Shown: positions 1-13,733, counted from the stretch's first letter. The stretch is 64,000 nt of DNA from Solea solea (GCF_958295425.1 NC_081137.1:5288238-5352237), one strand, 5' to 3'. The notes: a model not told the origin generated them from the sequence alone. A program made the numbers and translations.

Positions 1-689
1 TTTTTTATAGAATAACGTTACATTACAAACTGTATATGTGAGTAAATTACATAAAAAGGCCTGCATGTTTATACCTGAAGCCAAATAGGAAGTGAAAATA
101 TATTGAATAGCCACTCTGAAGCCCATTTGAGTGGAAGTCTATTTAATGAAAATGTAATGGTTAATGGTCTTAACTGCTAGTTTTAAGTCTTTTTAAAAAT
201 TAAATCACCAATGTCATGATTTAAAAACAGCAATTCTGAGTCACATCACAACTAGTTTCCACTCGTCCCATAATCCTTAATCAGGAGAAATGACTGCTGC
301 TCGTTTTCAAACCTCTACAGTAAAACAGAGATGAGTGTATTGATGTTTCTGTTCATCATAGGCAGTGGCAGTGGTGAGGTAAAGCTCCTCGCTCCTCTGA
401 ATGATCGATTTGTTTTTCCTCATCCGCGTGTTACCGCAGTGCTCCAGTGGTCGCTGTCCTCATGGGAATTCTTGAACCAGTCATGTGTTGTTGGTTCACT
501 TCCAGATTTAGACACACTGTCTGTTTGGATGTGGTCTTTGCTTTTTCCCTGTATTAAAATATCAAAAAACAATAAAAGAACCAGAAAATGTCCTGTGAGC
601 TTTTGCTCATTTTTCCAGAATAACAATTTACTGTGTGTTAAAATAGTGTATTAACAATTTAAAATGAAGAAAAACAATAAAATAAAAAA

Positions 690-915
690 GACAACAACAC
701 TGTAGTTGTACATGAACGCCAGATTGTGCGTGTTAAATTTGACATTTGAACAGTATAAAACTAAATTTTCCCACTTCTTCCCTTTCTGGCTTCATGCAAC
801 ATCACGAGTGAAATTACCTTAATGACCACACGTTGGCTTGGACGTGCAACTTCTCAGCTTTCGGAAACCGTCGTGTAATTACGGTAATGCAAAGTGCATC
901 CCCTTTTTCCCCCCC
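690..915 (+). repeat. dispersed repeat, copy 1 (inverted partner at 15.5-15.85 kb)
   Basis: It shares ordered blocks with the reverse complement of 15500-15850: acatgaacgccagatt, gaacagtataaaact, aaattaccttaatgaccac and gcaacttctcagctttc. Both copies are imperfect, indicating an old dispersed element of unknown class. Confidence 0.6.
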
Positions 916-1796
916 ATTGAAAATAAAAGTGAGAAGCAAAATGTAGGCTATGGAGATTGTGTGGCGGTACCATGAGGAAATCCTGATGTCCTTGGTGTCC
1001 CACCTGTGTGTTTAATGTGTGGCCTGTGACACATTCCCGTGCAGCTTGTCTCACGTCGGGCAAACTGATCATTTTAGCCGCACTCATGTCATCCATTACA
1101 TCATTGTCTCCAGAGATAAGCCTGGTCGGTCAGCACACAGGAGTCCCTGTTTTTCCCCTGCCTTTATAGCTCTATAGAATATGATAATATACTATAGGAT
1201 ACTATAGGACTTCATCAGCTTAAAGTGACGCGTCAACTCCAACATGAACAAATGTCAGATCATCAAAGACGCTCGCACAGTGTTGATTCAGCCCCTTAGT
1301 TCCGCATGAGTCTCTCCGTGTCTGTGGTGACACAGAGTGACGAGCTTAACATCACGACTGACAGCGTTCTCTATCACGCAGGGAATTTCTGAACCGCAGC
1401 TCGACTTACAATGGGAAAAAAAATGGAATAGAAATTCTTCAATCAGTGATTCTTCAGCTTTACTTTAATGTTGGGGGTCGTTTCAAGGCCGGATTTAATT
1501 ATATTAGAAGGGGTTTCTGTTATTTTGTCCACTGCAAATTGAAAATCTGCCCGACCATGTCGTCATTTAAAAAGCAAACGACACATTCTTTCAGGGTTTT
1601 TCGTGATGTCTGCTTAAAATGTGCAGCAAAGGGGGGAAAAGCATGTAAAAATGTATTTCATCTCCTCTCTCAGTCATCGTTGTCTGAAGGTCGTTGGAGC
1701 AAAATGGCATGTCATGCTCTTTTTCTTCTCTTAGGCGACACAGTGATACCTAGAGCTGTGTGTCGGCATTTTAAATATATATTATATTTTCTGCTT

Positions 1797-1805
1797 TATT
1801 ATATA

Positions 1806-1852
<47 letters not shown>
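1797..1852. repeat. (TA)n microsatellite
   Basis: About 55 bp of TA repeats with one CA interruption, followed by A-rich sequence. Confidence 0.9.
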
Positions 1853-1862
<10 letters not shown>

Positions 1863-4309
1863 AATATCATTAACACTGAATCATTTTGGTCTGTGGACAA
1901 AACAAGACACCGAAGAACGTCGTCATTTTAATTTCTCATAATTTTCTGACACTAATTGATCAATTGAGAGAATAATCATCAGATTATTCGATTATGTAAA
2001 TTGTAGGCCTAACCGTCATCTAAACTACTCACATTGACTCAAATATGTACGTCACTGTGGTCTGGTTTTGTCGTGAACTTGCTGTTCATGTTACTATTTG
2101 TTTAGCTCGGGGCTTCCATTCCTTAAGTTATTTAAAGAAACACATTATTTCAGGATCAGCTCCTTCTGCCCTGTGGCACGTGCTCTTCTTTCAGTGAACA
2201 GTGATTGCAGAGGCAGAGGGTCGGGCAGAGGAAAATCGACGATGGAGAATATGTGAAAAATGACTTTATTTAATCTGTAGATATGATATCTGAAGTGTGG
2301 ATTATAATCGGTGTATTTCTTTTATTCTATCTGATGTTTTCTGGGGGGTTATGCTGACAGACTTCTCCCAAATTTGGACTGATATCAAGATGAGCATTTG
2401 CACACTCTGCGTCTGCACCATGATCTCCGGGACATGTGTGTTTGTCTCTGTCTGAGCTGCTGTGGCATCTGTTTCTCAAAGCTCAGTGGAGTCGAGCTGC
2501 TGTCGACGAAAGGCTTCCGCCGCTTAATGAACTCGTTATTTACAACAGAGTGAATGTGGCTGAAGATATTTTATGATGTGGTTTTATGAGCGCGGTGGTC
2601 ACGGGGAAAACAAATGTTTGTGGTCAATTTCCGGGCTGTAAGGTTTATTAATGACGTCAGAGGACACATTTTGGTTCTCAGAAACTTATTACATGCAGTA
2701 AAAGTAAAACAATGACAAAGACCTGTTTCACATTTAAATGTTTAAAAGTATTTCACCTTTAGTTCATTATTTTTTCCAATTCTTTCTGGAAAAAAACAAA
2801 AAAAAACAATTTATGCTCACACACCTGCTTCCCCCGAGGCCAGCTGTGGCGTCGACTGACAGCAGCTGCTACGGCATCTGAAAGGAAGCGTCAGTATTTC
2901 CATCAAATCCCATCAATCAGTCAGTCATTTGCAGGCGGGCTCACAACAGTCGGTGCATATTCTCAAATGGCCTTCTGTGTCTGTATGGTGGATATGTGAT
3001 GTGTTTGCAAGAGCAGATATTTGGTATTTTCTCAAAAAAGTTGTTTTTTTCATTCTCAAAGCTTCAATGTGCAACTTTTGGGGATTTCTTTAGCTGTTGC
3101 TCATGTTATTATTCCGCCTTCTTTGGTCTTTATGAACAGAAACGATGTTACATGATGTTTATTAAGGAGCATTTGTGTGTAAACACTGGCGGAATCGCGC
3201 ATTCCATCAAAATGCTGATGGGAATTTATTTCTGAAACTTAAGCCTCAGAACACAGAGCATTAAATGATGCTGCTTTTTTTCCCATCACTATGTTAAAAC
3301 GTATATACAGATATACATATATATATACAATCTGATGAAAAGGATTTTTTTCCCCCATTTTCACCAACTATAAACAATTTTTCTAATTGGATTGAATTTG
3401 TGAAATTTGGTCTATTTTGTGAGTTCTGCATACACAAAAAGACAGAAAAATGCATTTTGTAAAGCCTGAAGATGCCACATATAAACACACCCCCAGGATG
3501 TCCATATATACATATATATATACGTATATATATATATATATATACAGTTGTGTATTCACAACAATCACACTCCAACTTCTTTACAGATGCCTCGCTTTAC
3601 TCGCTCAATGTTACGGCGACGCATGATCGACGCGTGCAGCCCCACTGAGAAGCACAGGGAGCGCCGTGTGCGGCCTTAATCAGCAACTGTGTGCCGTGAA
3701 CTCATTTGGCAGTGGCTCGAACTGAACGTCGAAACATTTGCTGGCATTTAAAAGTCAAGCACTGGCGTCGTAACTTTGACGACGCACATTTAAAAACCTT
3801 ACTGTGCCGTCAGCGTGTAAAAAAAAAAAAATCCGATTGATGAGTGAACTATGGAAGCACGGACGAGCTTGTGTAAATGTTAAACATGTGGCTTCTTCTT
3901 GAGTGCCTTGGAGTCATTACTATGCTGGTCATCCAAGGATGCCTGCTCTTGTGCACAGTGTGTGTGTGTGTGTGTGTGCAGCTCTGAGCACGTGCCTGCA
4001 TGAAGGGGATGAGAACTGATAGCTCTATATATAGACGTATATGTATGTGGAGGCTTAAGACTGAAGTGTGCAGGGGGGAATTGAAGCCTGCTGAGCATAC
4101 TAACAAGGGCTATACATGCAGGCCCATGCAAACACACCGTCTATTATACTCTTATTTATGTCTTTATAGGGACCAAATGTGAGGTGTGTGTGTACCATAA
4201 TTTGATCTAAAGAGAAGGAGGTCGCTGGGTTTGACTCCGGTTGAAAAAGAGCTGCTGTGCGTGTGCATGTGCGTTTTGTGAAGTCCTGCGTGAGTTATAG
4301 ATCGAACAG

Positions 4310-5000
4310 CGTGAGGACACTTTGGGAAGGTGAGAACATTTTGGCCGTCCTCGCAAACTTAAAGGGATATTTCAGGCTTTTTAAGAGTGCGAGAGTACGA
4401 GGTATTGACACATTATCAACACTACTTTTTTTAGCCAAACGTGCCACCGTTCCCATGAACCAGCCTGGGACACTTGCACTCCCAGGAGAGACATAAGGTT
4501 CAATCTACACCTGCTTAAATCCACGATATATTAAGAATATGTGTGCAGCCTTTTGCATGTGTGAAAAACAGAAGTTTGCAAACTTGGGACTCCTGTTCCA
4601 AAGTTAAAGTAAAGAAAAAGGGATCACATGTGATTATCTTCAACACTTCAGTGTTTGAAATCCTTTGATTTGGTTCAAACTTACCAAATAACCATCTCAA
4701 CTAAATGCTGAAACCTAAACCCTTAACTTAACCCCAACCCTAACACAAGTCTTGACCCTTCAAAGTTGTGACGGAATGTGAGGACCAGCCAAAATGTCCT
4801 TACTTTCCCGAAATGTCTTCGCTTCCAATGGTTTATGTGCCAAAATGTGACAAAAGGGTCCTCACAGATCTTTCTCAGCGAGGACACGTCTGTAGCTTCT
4901 TACCTTATTCTTAAGCATCACAACTAAATTCCTCATCTAAACCTTTAACTTAACCCTAACCCTAAAACAAGTCTTTCAAAGGTGTGACAGTACATTGTTC
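4310..5000 (+). repeat. teleost dispersed repeat (GAGGACC / CCTAACCC-type)
   Basis: Phrases such as gtgaggaccagccaaaatgtcct, with short ccctaaccctaa stretches, recur at 6590-7140, 13000-13170, 19180-19330 and 50745-50830, usually beside a TG/CA microsatellite. This is a familiar class of dispersed repeat in fish genomes. There are two partial copies within this span. The CCCTAA stretches are not telomeric arrays. Confidence 0.6.
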
Positions 5001-5243
5001 CAAAGTCCATAAAGACAGAAAAACTGAAAAACAGAATGATCACATGTGATTATCGGCAACACTTCAGTGTTTCAAATCCATTGATTGGTTCCAACAACTC
5101 AAACTTACCAAACAAGGCAGCAAGATAATAGTGCTTATCGTCTTTTTGGACATTGGACAGTGCTAAAATCTGATTTTGCATTGTATAAACCTGAGAAGTT
5201 TCCCGGGTAGAACCAGAACCAGGTTTATATTAGGTTAGGGTTA

Positions 5244-5422
5244 AAGATCCAGTGTGTAAAATCTAAGTGAAATCATTTGAATTTGCAAGAAATCATTTTA
5301 TGAATTGTTGTTTTTTTCATTCACCCCAGAATGAGCCTTTTATACACGGGTTCGGCGTGAGGGGAGGGATTAGCTTCACCAATACCTGTTGCTGAATCGT
5401 ACACACTGTACCTTTTCAAAGT
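5244..5422. mobile_element. short element with terminal inverted repeats (MITE-like)
   Basis: The left end, agatccagtgtgtaaaat, pairs with the reverse complement of the right end, cgtacacactgtacctttt. The interior has no coding capacity. Similar end sequences are common in fish intergenic DNA; the class is uncertain. Confidence 0.4.
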
Positions 5423-6589
5423 GGCTCGGATCGTTGTCTCTGCTGTCGAGAACGAACCACGGCGTCTCAAGTCTTTAAGTTCAACATGAAAGGCATGCGT
5501 GACTCGCTGTGATTTATTAATCCGCGCCTGAGGAGGGTCTGGATTTTCTTGCTGGATATTATGAGGAACATCACTATCATTACTTTCACTGCGGATATTG
5601 TTCTACCTCTGTGTGACCCTGGGGCAGAACAGTTTGTTTTGGTAGTTGATGTTGCATAATGAAGGCACACAGCTAACTGCTGCCTCAGTGCTGCTGAGTC
5701 CCATTAGATTCTGTGTACTAGTTGCCGGAGAATCGCCGCGGATGCCACTGGTGGTTCGCCGTCTTCCAATTTAATAACTGCCGGGGGTTGTGTACCGCGG
5801 TATGAAACTGTTGATTCAGCAGGAAACGCGGCACTTAACCAATAATGCTGTCAAATGCTCACTGTAGCGATGACAAAAGGCTGCTCACGCTGCACAGAGC
5901 GCTGCAGCGGGTGTATTGTTCATGACAGATAACCTCCCTCCAATCATATATTGTGGCGCATGAAAACGAGACACCCTGTAAGTTGTCTTTGTGGGATGTT
6001 GATGTGATTTGGAAGAACGATGTGGTGATTAATCATGTCCAGCAATTGTTTGACAGGTTTAAATGTCAAAAATTGTTTCATAATAAACTAAACGGGGTAA
6101 CTTTGTTAATTTGCTGCAACCGCTTTGTCGTTTTCTGTATCGTGTTTTCATTGTTGGCCTGCGAGTTGCAGCTTTGATGGGATTTTGGAGAAGGTGTGCG
6201 TGGGTGTGGAGGAAAAGCAGAGCCCCGGAAGCGAGGGAGGAGGAACGGATGACATGGACTCAATCTGCACAGATTAACTGAGTTGTTGTTTTTTAGGTTC
6301 AGAAAATCCTCACCTCTTCCTCCACATTAATCTCCGACCTTTTTCACAAGGACGGCTCATTTTAGAGATTGGGATCTTTTACTTGCAAATCAAAGTCCTT
6401 ATCCTCTCTTCAGGGGTGAGGGCATGACTTAATCACTTCATGTGTGCAATTTGATACGATAATGCTCGTCGACGAGGAGACATATGTTACGCATTCTCAT
6501 TTTTTAAGGTGACATCATGAATTATGTAACTCTGTTACGTTTGGCTGCTCTGCTCTGCATGTGTGTGTGTGTGTGTGTGAACTTGTGTG

Positions 6590-7140
6590 TCTTTGTGAGG
6601 ACCATTTTTGGGACAGTGAGGACATCTTGTGCGTCCTCGCTTTCTGTCATGTCTTAAAAGGGCAGTTTATGGCTTAAGACCTGGATTCAGGGTTGGGCTT
6701 AGTGTAAGCTTTGTGTCAGGGTTAGGCATTTAGTTGCGATGGTTAAGGGGAGGGGTAAGGGGGCGACAGAATGCAAGTGTCCTCACGAAGATAGATGTAC
6801 AAAACATGGATGAAGATCTTTGTGAGGAGCATTTTGGAGCATAAAACATTGGAAGTGAAGACATTTTTGCAAAATAAGGACATTCTGGTCCTCACATTGT
6901 GTTAGGGTTGGGGTTAAATTAAGGGTTTAGGTCAATTCAATTCCATTTTATTTGCATAGCGCCAAATCTTAACATATATTATCTTATCTTGCATAAACAC
7001 TGACCTGTCGGGACCAGTAGTCCTCACAGAGACCAAAATCAATTTCTGGTTAAATTTGGGGCTAGGATTTGAATTGTCGTTAGGATACGTCTAAGGTTAT
7101 GGTTAAGGATTAACTGATAATGGTTAAGGTTAAGGATAAT
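6590..7140 (+). repeat. teleost dispersed repeat (GAGGACC-type), further copy
   Basis: It contains tgtgaggaccatttttgggacagtgaggac, then ggttaggcatttagttgcgatggttaagg, then gtcctcacattgtgttagggttggggtta, matching the copy at 4310-5000 and the shorter ones elsewhere. Confidence 0.6.
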
Positions 7141-7196
7141 AATAAGGTGAGGCTGTCCAAATGAGTGGAAGTCAGTGAGAGTCCTTGAAAGGATAC

Positions 7197-7224
<28 letters not shown>
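7197..7224. repeat. (TG)n microsatellite
   Basis: About 14 TG units at the end of a GAGGACC-type dispersed repeat. Similar TG/CA tracts occur at 3959-3979, 6558-6577, 7900-7925, 12967-12990, 19365-19384, 21137-21169, 56741-56759 and 63330-63346. Confidence 0.9.
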
Positions 7225-7227
<3 letters not shown>

Positions 7228-7429
7228 GGTTAAGTAATTGCACATCTTTTCATCATAGTAACTGAAAACCAGATGATCCACATGCTGAGATAAGAGTAGC
7301 CCGTCAGCTGCTCTTCCACTGAGATGCAATCAGTGGTGTGGTTCTATAAGACACAACATCACTCAACTTAAATAATGACAGATCCAGGTATGATATACAC
7401 CGTGGACTCAGTTTGTCCTGTTTCCAGCT

Positions 7430-7900
7430 GTGACAAATGGACTTTTCCCTCTCCGTCTTCCTGTCAGCGTCAGTCTCTACCTCCTTCTGCCTCTGGCTCA
7501 GGACACATTGTTGGCCGATGACGCAACCGCTCTCCATAGTTAGAGTTTCCCCGGCCAATCGGAGGCAGAGCAGTAGAAGGGGGGCGTCCAGTCAGCTCGT
7601 GCTTGTAAACAGCTCTGACAGTAGGAGGGACTTTCAATTTACAGTCCCACCCTCTGCTGTCGTGCCCCGCTCAGCTTTTTTATGTGCTGTATGGAAAAGG
7701 GGAAAAACCAGAGGAGGGAAAAGGGAGAGTGGTCAGTGGAGCTGAAGGGAGAAGCAAGAGAGGGAAGTGAGTCTGAAAACATGAAGCAGGGCGTGTGCTG
7801 ATTCTTCAGTGGAGCACTGATCTAACACACAGCTGCCATGGAGACTTCTGGACTGATCTTCTCCCCTCTTCTGACAGTAGGTCGTCTTCCTGTCAACTCC
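7430..7900 (+). promoter_or_regulatory. possible trim3 promoter or 5' untranslated exon region
   Basis: This is a locally GC-richer, repeat-free stretch within AT-rich repeats. It has a CCAAT motif (ggCCAATcgg, near 7551), a cluster of pyrimidine- then purine-rich sequence, and possible GT donors downstream. It is upstream of and on the same strand as trim3, at a plausible distance. There is no direct evidence of transcription, so this is only a candidate. Confidence 0.2.
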
Positions 7901-8159
7901 GTGTGTGTGTGTGTGTGTGTGTGTGTCCATATGTTCATGCAGTACATGTATGACTTTATGAGCTCAGCTGTCAACAGCAAAAGTGTGTGAGAGTGTGTGA
8001 GAGTGTGTCCAAGCTGTCAACACGTAGTCATTGATTCTGTACAGGTGCATGACAGTGAGCAGAGAGCAGGTGCTGGGCTGGGCCACAATCTGGTGATATA
8101 ATACATATTTGTTTTCCCCCTAAATAGAATATTTTAAGAAAAAACAGCAAAGTAAATAT

Positions 8160-8400
8160 TAGAGCCGAAACAAAGCTTTTTTTCATGATTAAAACAAGAC
8201 TTCCGATTGTTTAAGCTTCTTACATGTGAGTATTTTCTTCATTTCTTTGCTCTGGATAACAAAGAAATCATTAAAAGTGAATCATTTTGTCAGTTTGTGA
8301 TTTTCTGATATTTTATGGACCAAACGATTCATCAGTTAATCGAGAAAACAATCGACAGATTCATGGATTATGAAAAAAGATCGTTAGTTGCAGCTCTAGT
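8160..8400 (+). mobile_element. hAT-like non-autonomous fold-back element
   Basis: It ends in atcgttagttgcagctcta after an ATCGATTA-like stretch, and its body (catgattaaaacaaga, ttccgattgtttaagcttctta) is nearly the same as that at 62450-62780. Partial relatives are at 1880-2010, 9915-10035, 17715-17880, 31183-31385 and 59130-59225. The AGCTGCAACTAACGAT end is a very common teleost repeat; the hAT assignment is inference. Confidence 0.6.
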
Positions 8401-10836
8401 AAATATACAGTTTTCTGGAGTCCAGTCAGAGAAGTAGAAGAAGGAGTAAAGCGTCTGCTGCCAACTAGTGGTTGAAGACTTAAAGTCAACACTGATTCTG
8501 ATTTATTGATTCAAATATGATCAAATGAAATATGGCAATGTTGTGTTTTGCCGATATTTCCTCTTCCTCCTCTACTCACTACACTCTCTGTCTCTTGCTG
8601 TCCCCCTGATGAGGACACTTTTTAATTCCCTGTATTTTTCCATGTGTGCGTCACGATGCACACATCGGCCGCGAGGATCCTGTTGCACACACGAGGTTTC
8701 AGAGACAAAGAAAGTGAGAGACAGAATACGATTACTTTGTATCCCATTAAGCCGGCGATGAATAGACTCATTGTGTGTTGCCTTCACGAGTGTTAGCTCG
8801 TTGTCTCACACGCACGCACACACACACAAACAGGCTGCGGCCAATGCAGTAACACACAAACATTAGAGCTTTGCATGCTGTAATCCTGAGAGTTTGGGGA
8901 AATCACTCAGGCTGCGGTCTGTTATTACTGCATGTGTAATTGCCAGAGGGAGAATTATGACACGTTTAATGTTGATGGCGTTTGATGACAGTTCCCTGCA
9001 GCATGCGTCCTCTCACACGTCATGTGTGAAGCTCCCCTGCAGTCCGACCTGGGCTGGGCCTAATCTCACACTGCTGCTGGCTGTAACTGTCAAAAAAAAC
9101 ATCTTCAAAACATTCCTTTTTTTATGTTCTTTAACTTGCCAAGCCTGTCAGTTAAGTGGAGATGGTGACTTTAACACCTCAAAGTCATAAAACTAGGTGT
9201 TTTGCAAGTGAAAGCCAGACCAATAGTCTCCCTCACCTCTCACAAGTTCCCTTGTGCCAACATGTGAAATTAAGTTAATTTTCTTTGATGGAGACTGAGC
9301 AGATGGTTCTCTTTTTCTTCATCCCACTCTTTTAAGTGAATTCCAATTTAGGATTTTTCCATTTAGGAATCCTGTTTACCGTCACCACCCAAAATAAGTG
9401 CCTTCACAAATATATAAATGGACGCCAGCCTCAACACTGCCCAGCACTCCTAAGACCATCGCTGTTATTTTAGTGTCACTGTCATCGCTAAATTTAGACC
9501 CACGTCATCACAGAGTGGTCACTGAGATGCAGGGGACGGGAAAGGTAGTGTGAGAACTTAAGTAAATAAGTATTCATTTACTTTGTCCCGCAGTTGACCC
9601 TTTTTTTAAATCTTCTTTAATTCAGGAGACATTCAAGCCTTAAGACAACCAGATATGCATGAAGTGCCGCGTTTAAGCTCAGGATTTTGAACTGAACAAT
9701 GCGTATTTGGATTCTGGCAAAACAGAAGCTACTTAACAACAAATCATTTTCATTAGACACCTGAGTGTTTCTCACCGGAGAGTTGTGTGGTTGGTGGCTT
9801 AAGATGTGACCGTTACGCTCCTGGTCCAGAGACTGTGTGTCACTGGATCCTCTTAGCAACGACTGGAGAGATACAGCTTGGCCTGTACCCACTATGTGTG
9901 TGTGTGTGTATCAGTTAGGGCTGCAACACTTATTCTATTATTAATTTTGCTCATTTAAACAAGCTTTCTGATTTTTCAGCGTCTTAAATGTGACTATTTT
10001 TCTGAAGAAATCATTAAAACTGAAAAAGGTACAAACCATAAAACAAAAACAAACATGAGAACAAGTATATCGAAAGCTCTGACTGTGTGCAACAAATATG
10101 CAATGTCATTCATAAAAGCAGTTGGACCTTGTTGTATCTTATAATTTGCAGTTTGGTAACTTTGTTGTTTCATATTGTGCTTTTGATTTGAAAATGAGTA
10201 AGTGTTCAGCGCCAGTGTGTGCAGGACATGAACAGCTGACAACAACTGACAATAGGGCATGAGCAGGGCTGGGGTTTAGAGACTGAGTGTCATATCCAGC
10301 AGTGACAGATGCACAAATGGGGGTCAGAGTTGGTGTCTGTTGTCGTTTGTGTTCACAACTGCATCTGAAAGCCAGACACGTCTTTTTACAGAAACACAGA
10401 CCTGCTGCTCTTGTATCCACTCATCCCTGCATGTGGATGAGCTTATGAGTGCGTATCTCTGTCTGAAGCAATGAATAAAATATATGTTAACCTACTGAGG
10501 CAAATGTGGCTGGAGCACATTACGGGAGTCAGTTAGCCACACGGATACAAACTGCACGTGTCTGCTTTTATTACCATTTACTATTATTATTAGTGCTGTC
10601 AAACGATTCAAATATTTAATTCTTTTTCTCATTTTAATGCTCTTATCAACACAGAAAAGTGGATCGGATTGCTTTGTGCAAATGTTTTTTTTGTTTTTTT
10701 TTCTTATTAAGACAGTGTCTCTGTCACCCTGCATGTTTTGAGTTATTCCTCTTATTGTGAGAGCTGCACAATAATAAGAGAGGCTGTGTATCAGCCTGCA
10801 GTGCTCTGAATAAAGTGCCGTTCTTCAGTGCAGACT

Positions 10837-11606
10837 AGGGTGGCCATACGTCCGGATTGAGGCCGGACAGTCCGGAATTTAAATGCCTTTTTTGTCGCTT
10901 ATTTGTTTTTTTAGAGTTGCACCTGAACGCAACGCTGTATATCGTCCAATGGTGTAAGACTTTCGGTTGAAAAAAAAAAGATTGGTTAAAAATGATTGGC
11001 TAAAAGCGGTGTCACTCAATTCTCTGATTTCTCATTGGTTGAAAATGTAAACAAGCCGCCCCCTGTTCCCACGTGCTAACTGTGTCAGTCATCTCGTTAA
11101 CTGAACGTTAACGTGCCGAAAAGACGAATGGTGAAAAAAGCACACGTTTGTCAGCAAAAGTAAAGTAAAGCAAAAGTTTTTCTTCTTACTGTCTTTTGTT
11201 GTTTACATAAAAAAAGTTCTCTATGCTTATTAAGAACTGGAAGGTATATTTGTTTCATTTATTTATTTATTTTTATGTAAATTTAATTTGCACATTTAAG
11301 GCCATAAATGTCCTGCTTTGTGGCACTGCACTTTGCAAGACAGATACAAATACTGTGAACAAATACTTTTCGTCATCTCAGGAATATTTTTTCCTCTTCT
11401 GTTACACATACATCATGATATATCATAGATAAATTGTCTTGTGGTGAACAGAGTACCTCAGAATCACTGTATCATGATACCACTGTTATCATGTACACAA
11501 TTGTATTGTGGTGGGGAGTACACTAGAGTTGTATGTTTCGATTTTTCTTTCCTCACTAAATGCCACAAAGTGTCATCCTTTTTGGTGTTGTGGAAATGGC
11601 CACCCT
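10837..11606. mobile_element. possible DNA element with AGGGTGGCCAT inverted ends
   Basis: AGGGTGGCCAT at the left end is repeated in inverted form (ATGGCCACCCT) about 760 bp away. The enclosed DNA has no convincing protein. No clean target duplication is visible, so the pairing could be chance. Confidence 0.3.
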
Positions 11607-13557
11607 GGCGCAGGTGAGCCCGCTTGGAGACGGAGAAGCGCACATTGCTCGCCATCCACTCAAAACGTAACGTAACGTTAGCCTACTAGTCTTTGGCTGG
11701 CTAGCAAGTTGCTTGTTGTTTTGTTTCTGGCCTAGCTAGATCCAGTGTGGTGTCGTAGTTTTTCTAATGTAGTTTTTCTAACGTAGTTTTTCTAGTTGTT
11801 GCAACAGCATGTGAAGAAAACTTCACCTAGTTTGCTAGGCCAAAAAGAACGTTAATCTTGTGATAAAAAATTGACGCAGTTAAAATGGGTTTGTGTTAAC
11901 AATGCCGCTAATAACGAGGCTAATAACGCCGCTAATTTTAATTTTAGCAAATTTTGCTTGCAGTGTCCATACTTTGTGACGTCACTGTTGACTGCAATGC
12001 CATATAGTGTTTTATTACTTGTTTATTAATGTTTAAATGTCATAATTATGAGAAGGTAATACGTCATTATGAGACAGAAAGTCATAAGTATGAGAAATTA
12101 ATTAGTGGTGGGTCTATTGGGCACAGTGGTTGGGGGCCCAATCTCACCTAGGGCACCAAAATGCATAGGGCCGGCCCTGGTGCCATGTCTTGGTTTTTTA
12201 TTACTTTGCTCCCAAATCAAACCCCTTGTTACAAGTACAATAGACTGGATGTTGTTTTATGATGTGTATTTGTCACCTAATCTTTCGGCTTCATTTACAC
12301 ACTGGATGTAATGTGAACATGCCGCAGTAGCATCTTCGACATACCACTGTAATTGTTACACCATATGTGTCGGGGCTTGTGCTGATGAACGTGAAAGTGG
12401 GCCACGTTGGAGGCAGCGATGATGTGTGTTGCTAAGCAGAAAATCCATACCTCGCAGCTGTAGTTCCATGACAAATGACCGAGTCATAGAGTAAATAACA
12501 TTTCACCAACATGTATGCGTCATACTCGGTGTTTTGAAATGTATTTTAAATGGAGTTCAAGTAAAATTAGTGGTAGCATTAAAAATATTGCACAATACTT
12601 GTGCAATCTGTAATATTTACAGATGAAATTATGTGTTAAGATAAGACAATATCATCCATCATCTATATGTTAGATAATATACTATACTATATAATCACTT
12701 CCTGATTGAAATGCATGCCTTTTAACATCAAACATTTTGGTTATAAATAGTATGCACTGTAAACCTATGTGTATTATTAAAAAACAACTAAATGAGCCCT
12801 TAGACCACAAACCTTTTCATTTTAATTAGATTTAATAACACAATTGTGTTAATAAATGAAAAAAAATTAACTCATTAACATTGACTAGATGCAGTTTAGC
12901 AGGAGTGACACCACACTAATGACTCACAAACATAGACACGACTCAGCACATTCTTTTTGCAGTCACGTGTGTGTGTGTGTGTGTGTGTGTACATGTATTT
13001 GTTACCTGAGTAGGACCTTTCCAAAACCTGGTCCTAATGAGGTAGAGTCTCTTTTCTGAGGAACTGGTTAAATTTAGGGCTAACAGATTTGAATTGTGGT
13101 TAGATTAAAGTTGGGGTTATGAATTAACAAAGGTTTTTTCAGCTGTCCAAATTCATGGAAGACAGTGCTGTGGCCTAAGAAGAATAGCTTTATGTACAGT
13201 GTTGTGTACTTATGTGCCAGTATTATTGTGTACTTGTAATTTGTAAAAAAAAAAAAAAAATACCACTGTTTAACTGCAGTTTGCACACAACTGTTTTGGC
13301 TAACAAGTCTTCAATCCTCACATAATGAACCCCTCACACAGGTTTTTTTTTTCAGCTGTAATTTCCCTGGTATTAGCCTAGAAATAACACCGCAACAATA
13401 GTCCCAGTTTTATACTAATTATGGTATTAACAGCTTTAATAGCTGTGGTTCCTGGTACCCTCCCTGGGACGTTTGCCGAGAAACCGACACTATGGGACAC
13501 AATAGCCTCTATATACTGAAGGTAAATATTCATACAGTTGTCTTTGTCTCTCCGCAG

Positions 13558-13733
13558 GCTAACTGCTGTCCTTGTCCACGGCTTTAAATGTCCTCTGCCA
13601 TGGCGAAGCGTGAGGCTGGGAGCACCAGTCCTGTGGTGCGGCAGATAGACAAGCAGTTTCTGGTCTGCAGCATCTGTCTGGATCATTACCGCAACCCCAA
13701 GGTGCTGCCCTGTCTACACACCTTCTGTGAAAG
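13558..13733 (+). CDS. trim3: trim3 first coding exon (5'UTR end, RING start)
   Basis: The acceptor is a pyrimidine-rich tract ending in CAG at 13557, so an untranslated exon must lie upstream. In-frame ATGs are at 13588 and 13600, and a TAA sits immediately before the first. The second ATG lies in a good context (gccATGg) and gives MAKRE, the N-terminus familiar in TRIM3, so it is preferred; use of the first would add MSSA. The donor at 13734 (GTAATT) splits a codon after two bases. Confidence 0.9.

Larger units (their letters stand above)
1..13557. other. non-coding, repeat-rich upstream region of trim3
   Basis: No exon with conserved protein coding was found. It contains microsatellites, hAT-like fold-back copies (1880-2010, 8160-8400, 9915-10035), several copies of a GAGGACC-rich dispersed repeat, and a candidate promoter-like stretch near 7430-7900. 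Because the first trim3 coding exon starts with an acceptor, at least one 5' untranslated exon should lie here or further left. Confidence 0.6.

Noticed and set aside
4730..4970. CCCTAACCC-like stretches resembling telomeric repeats
   Set aside because: There are only a few imperfect units inside a dispersed repeat that recurs elsewhere in the window, so this is not an interstitial telomere array.
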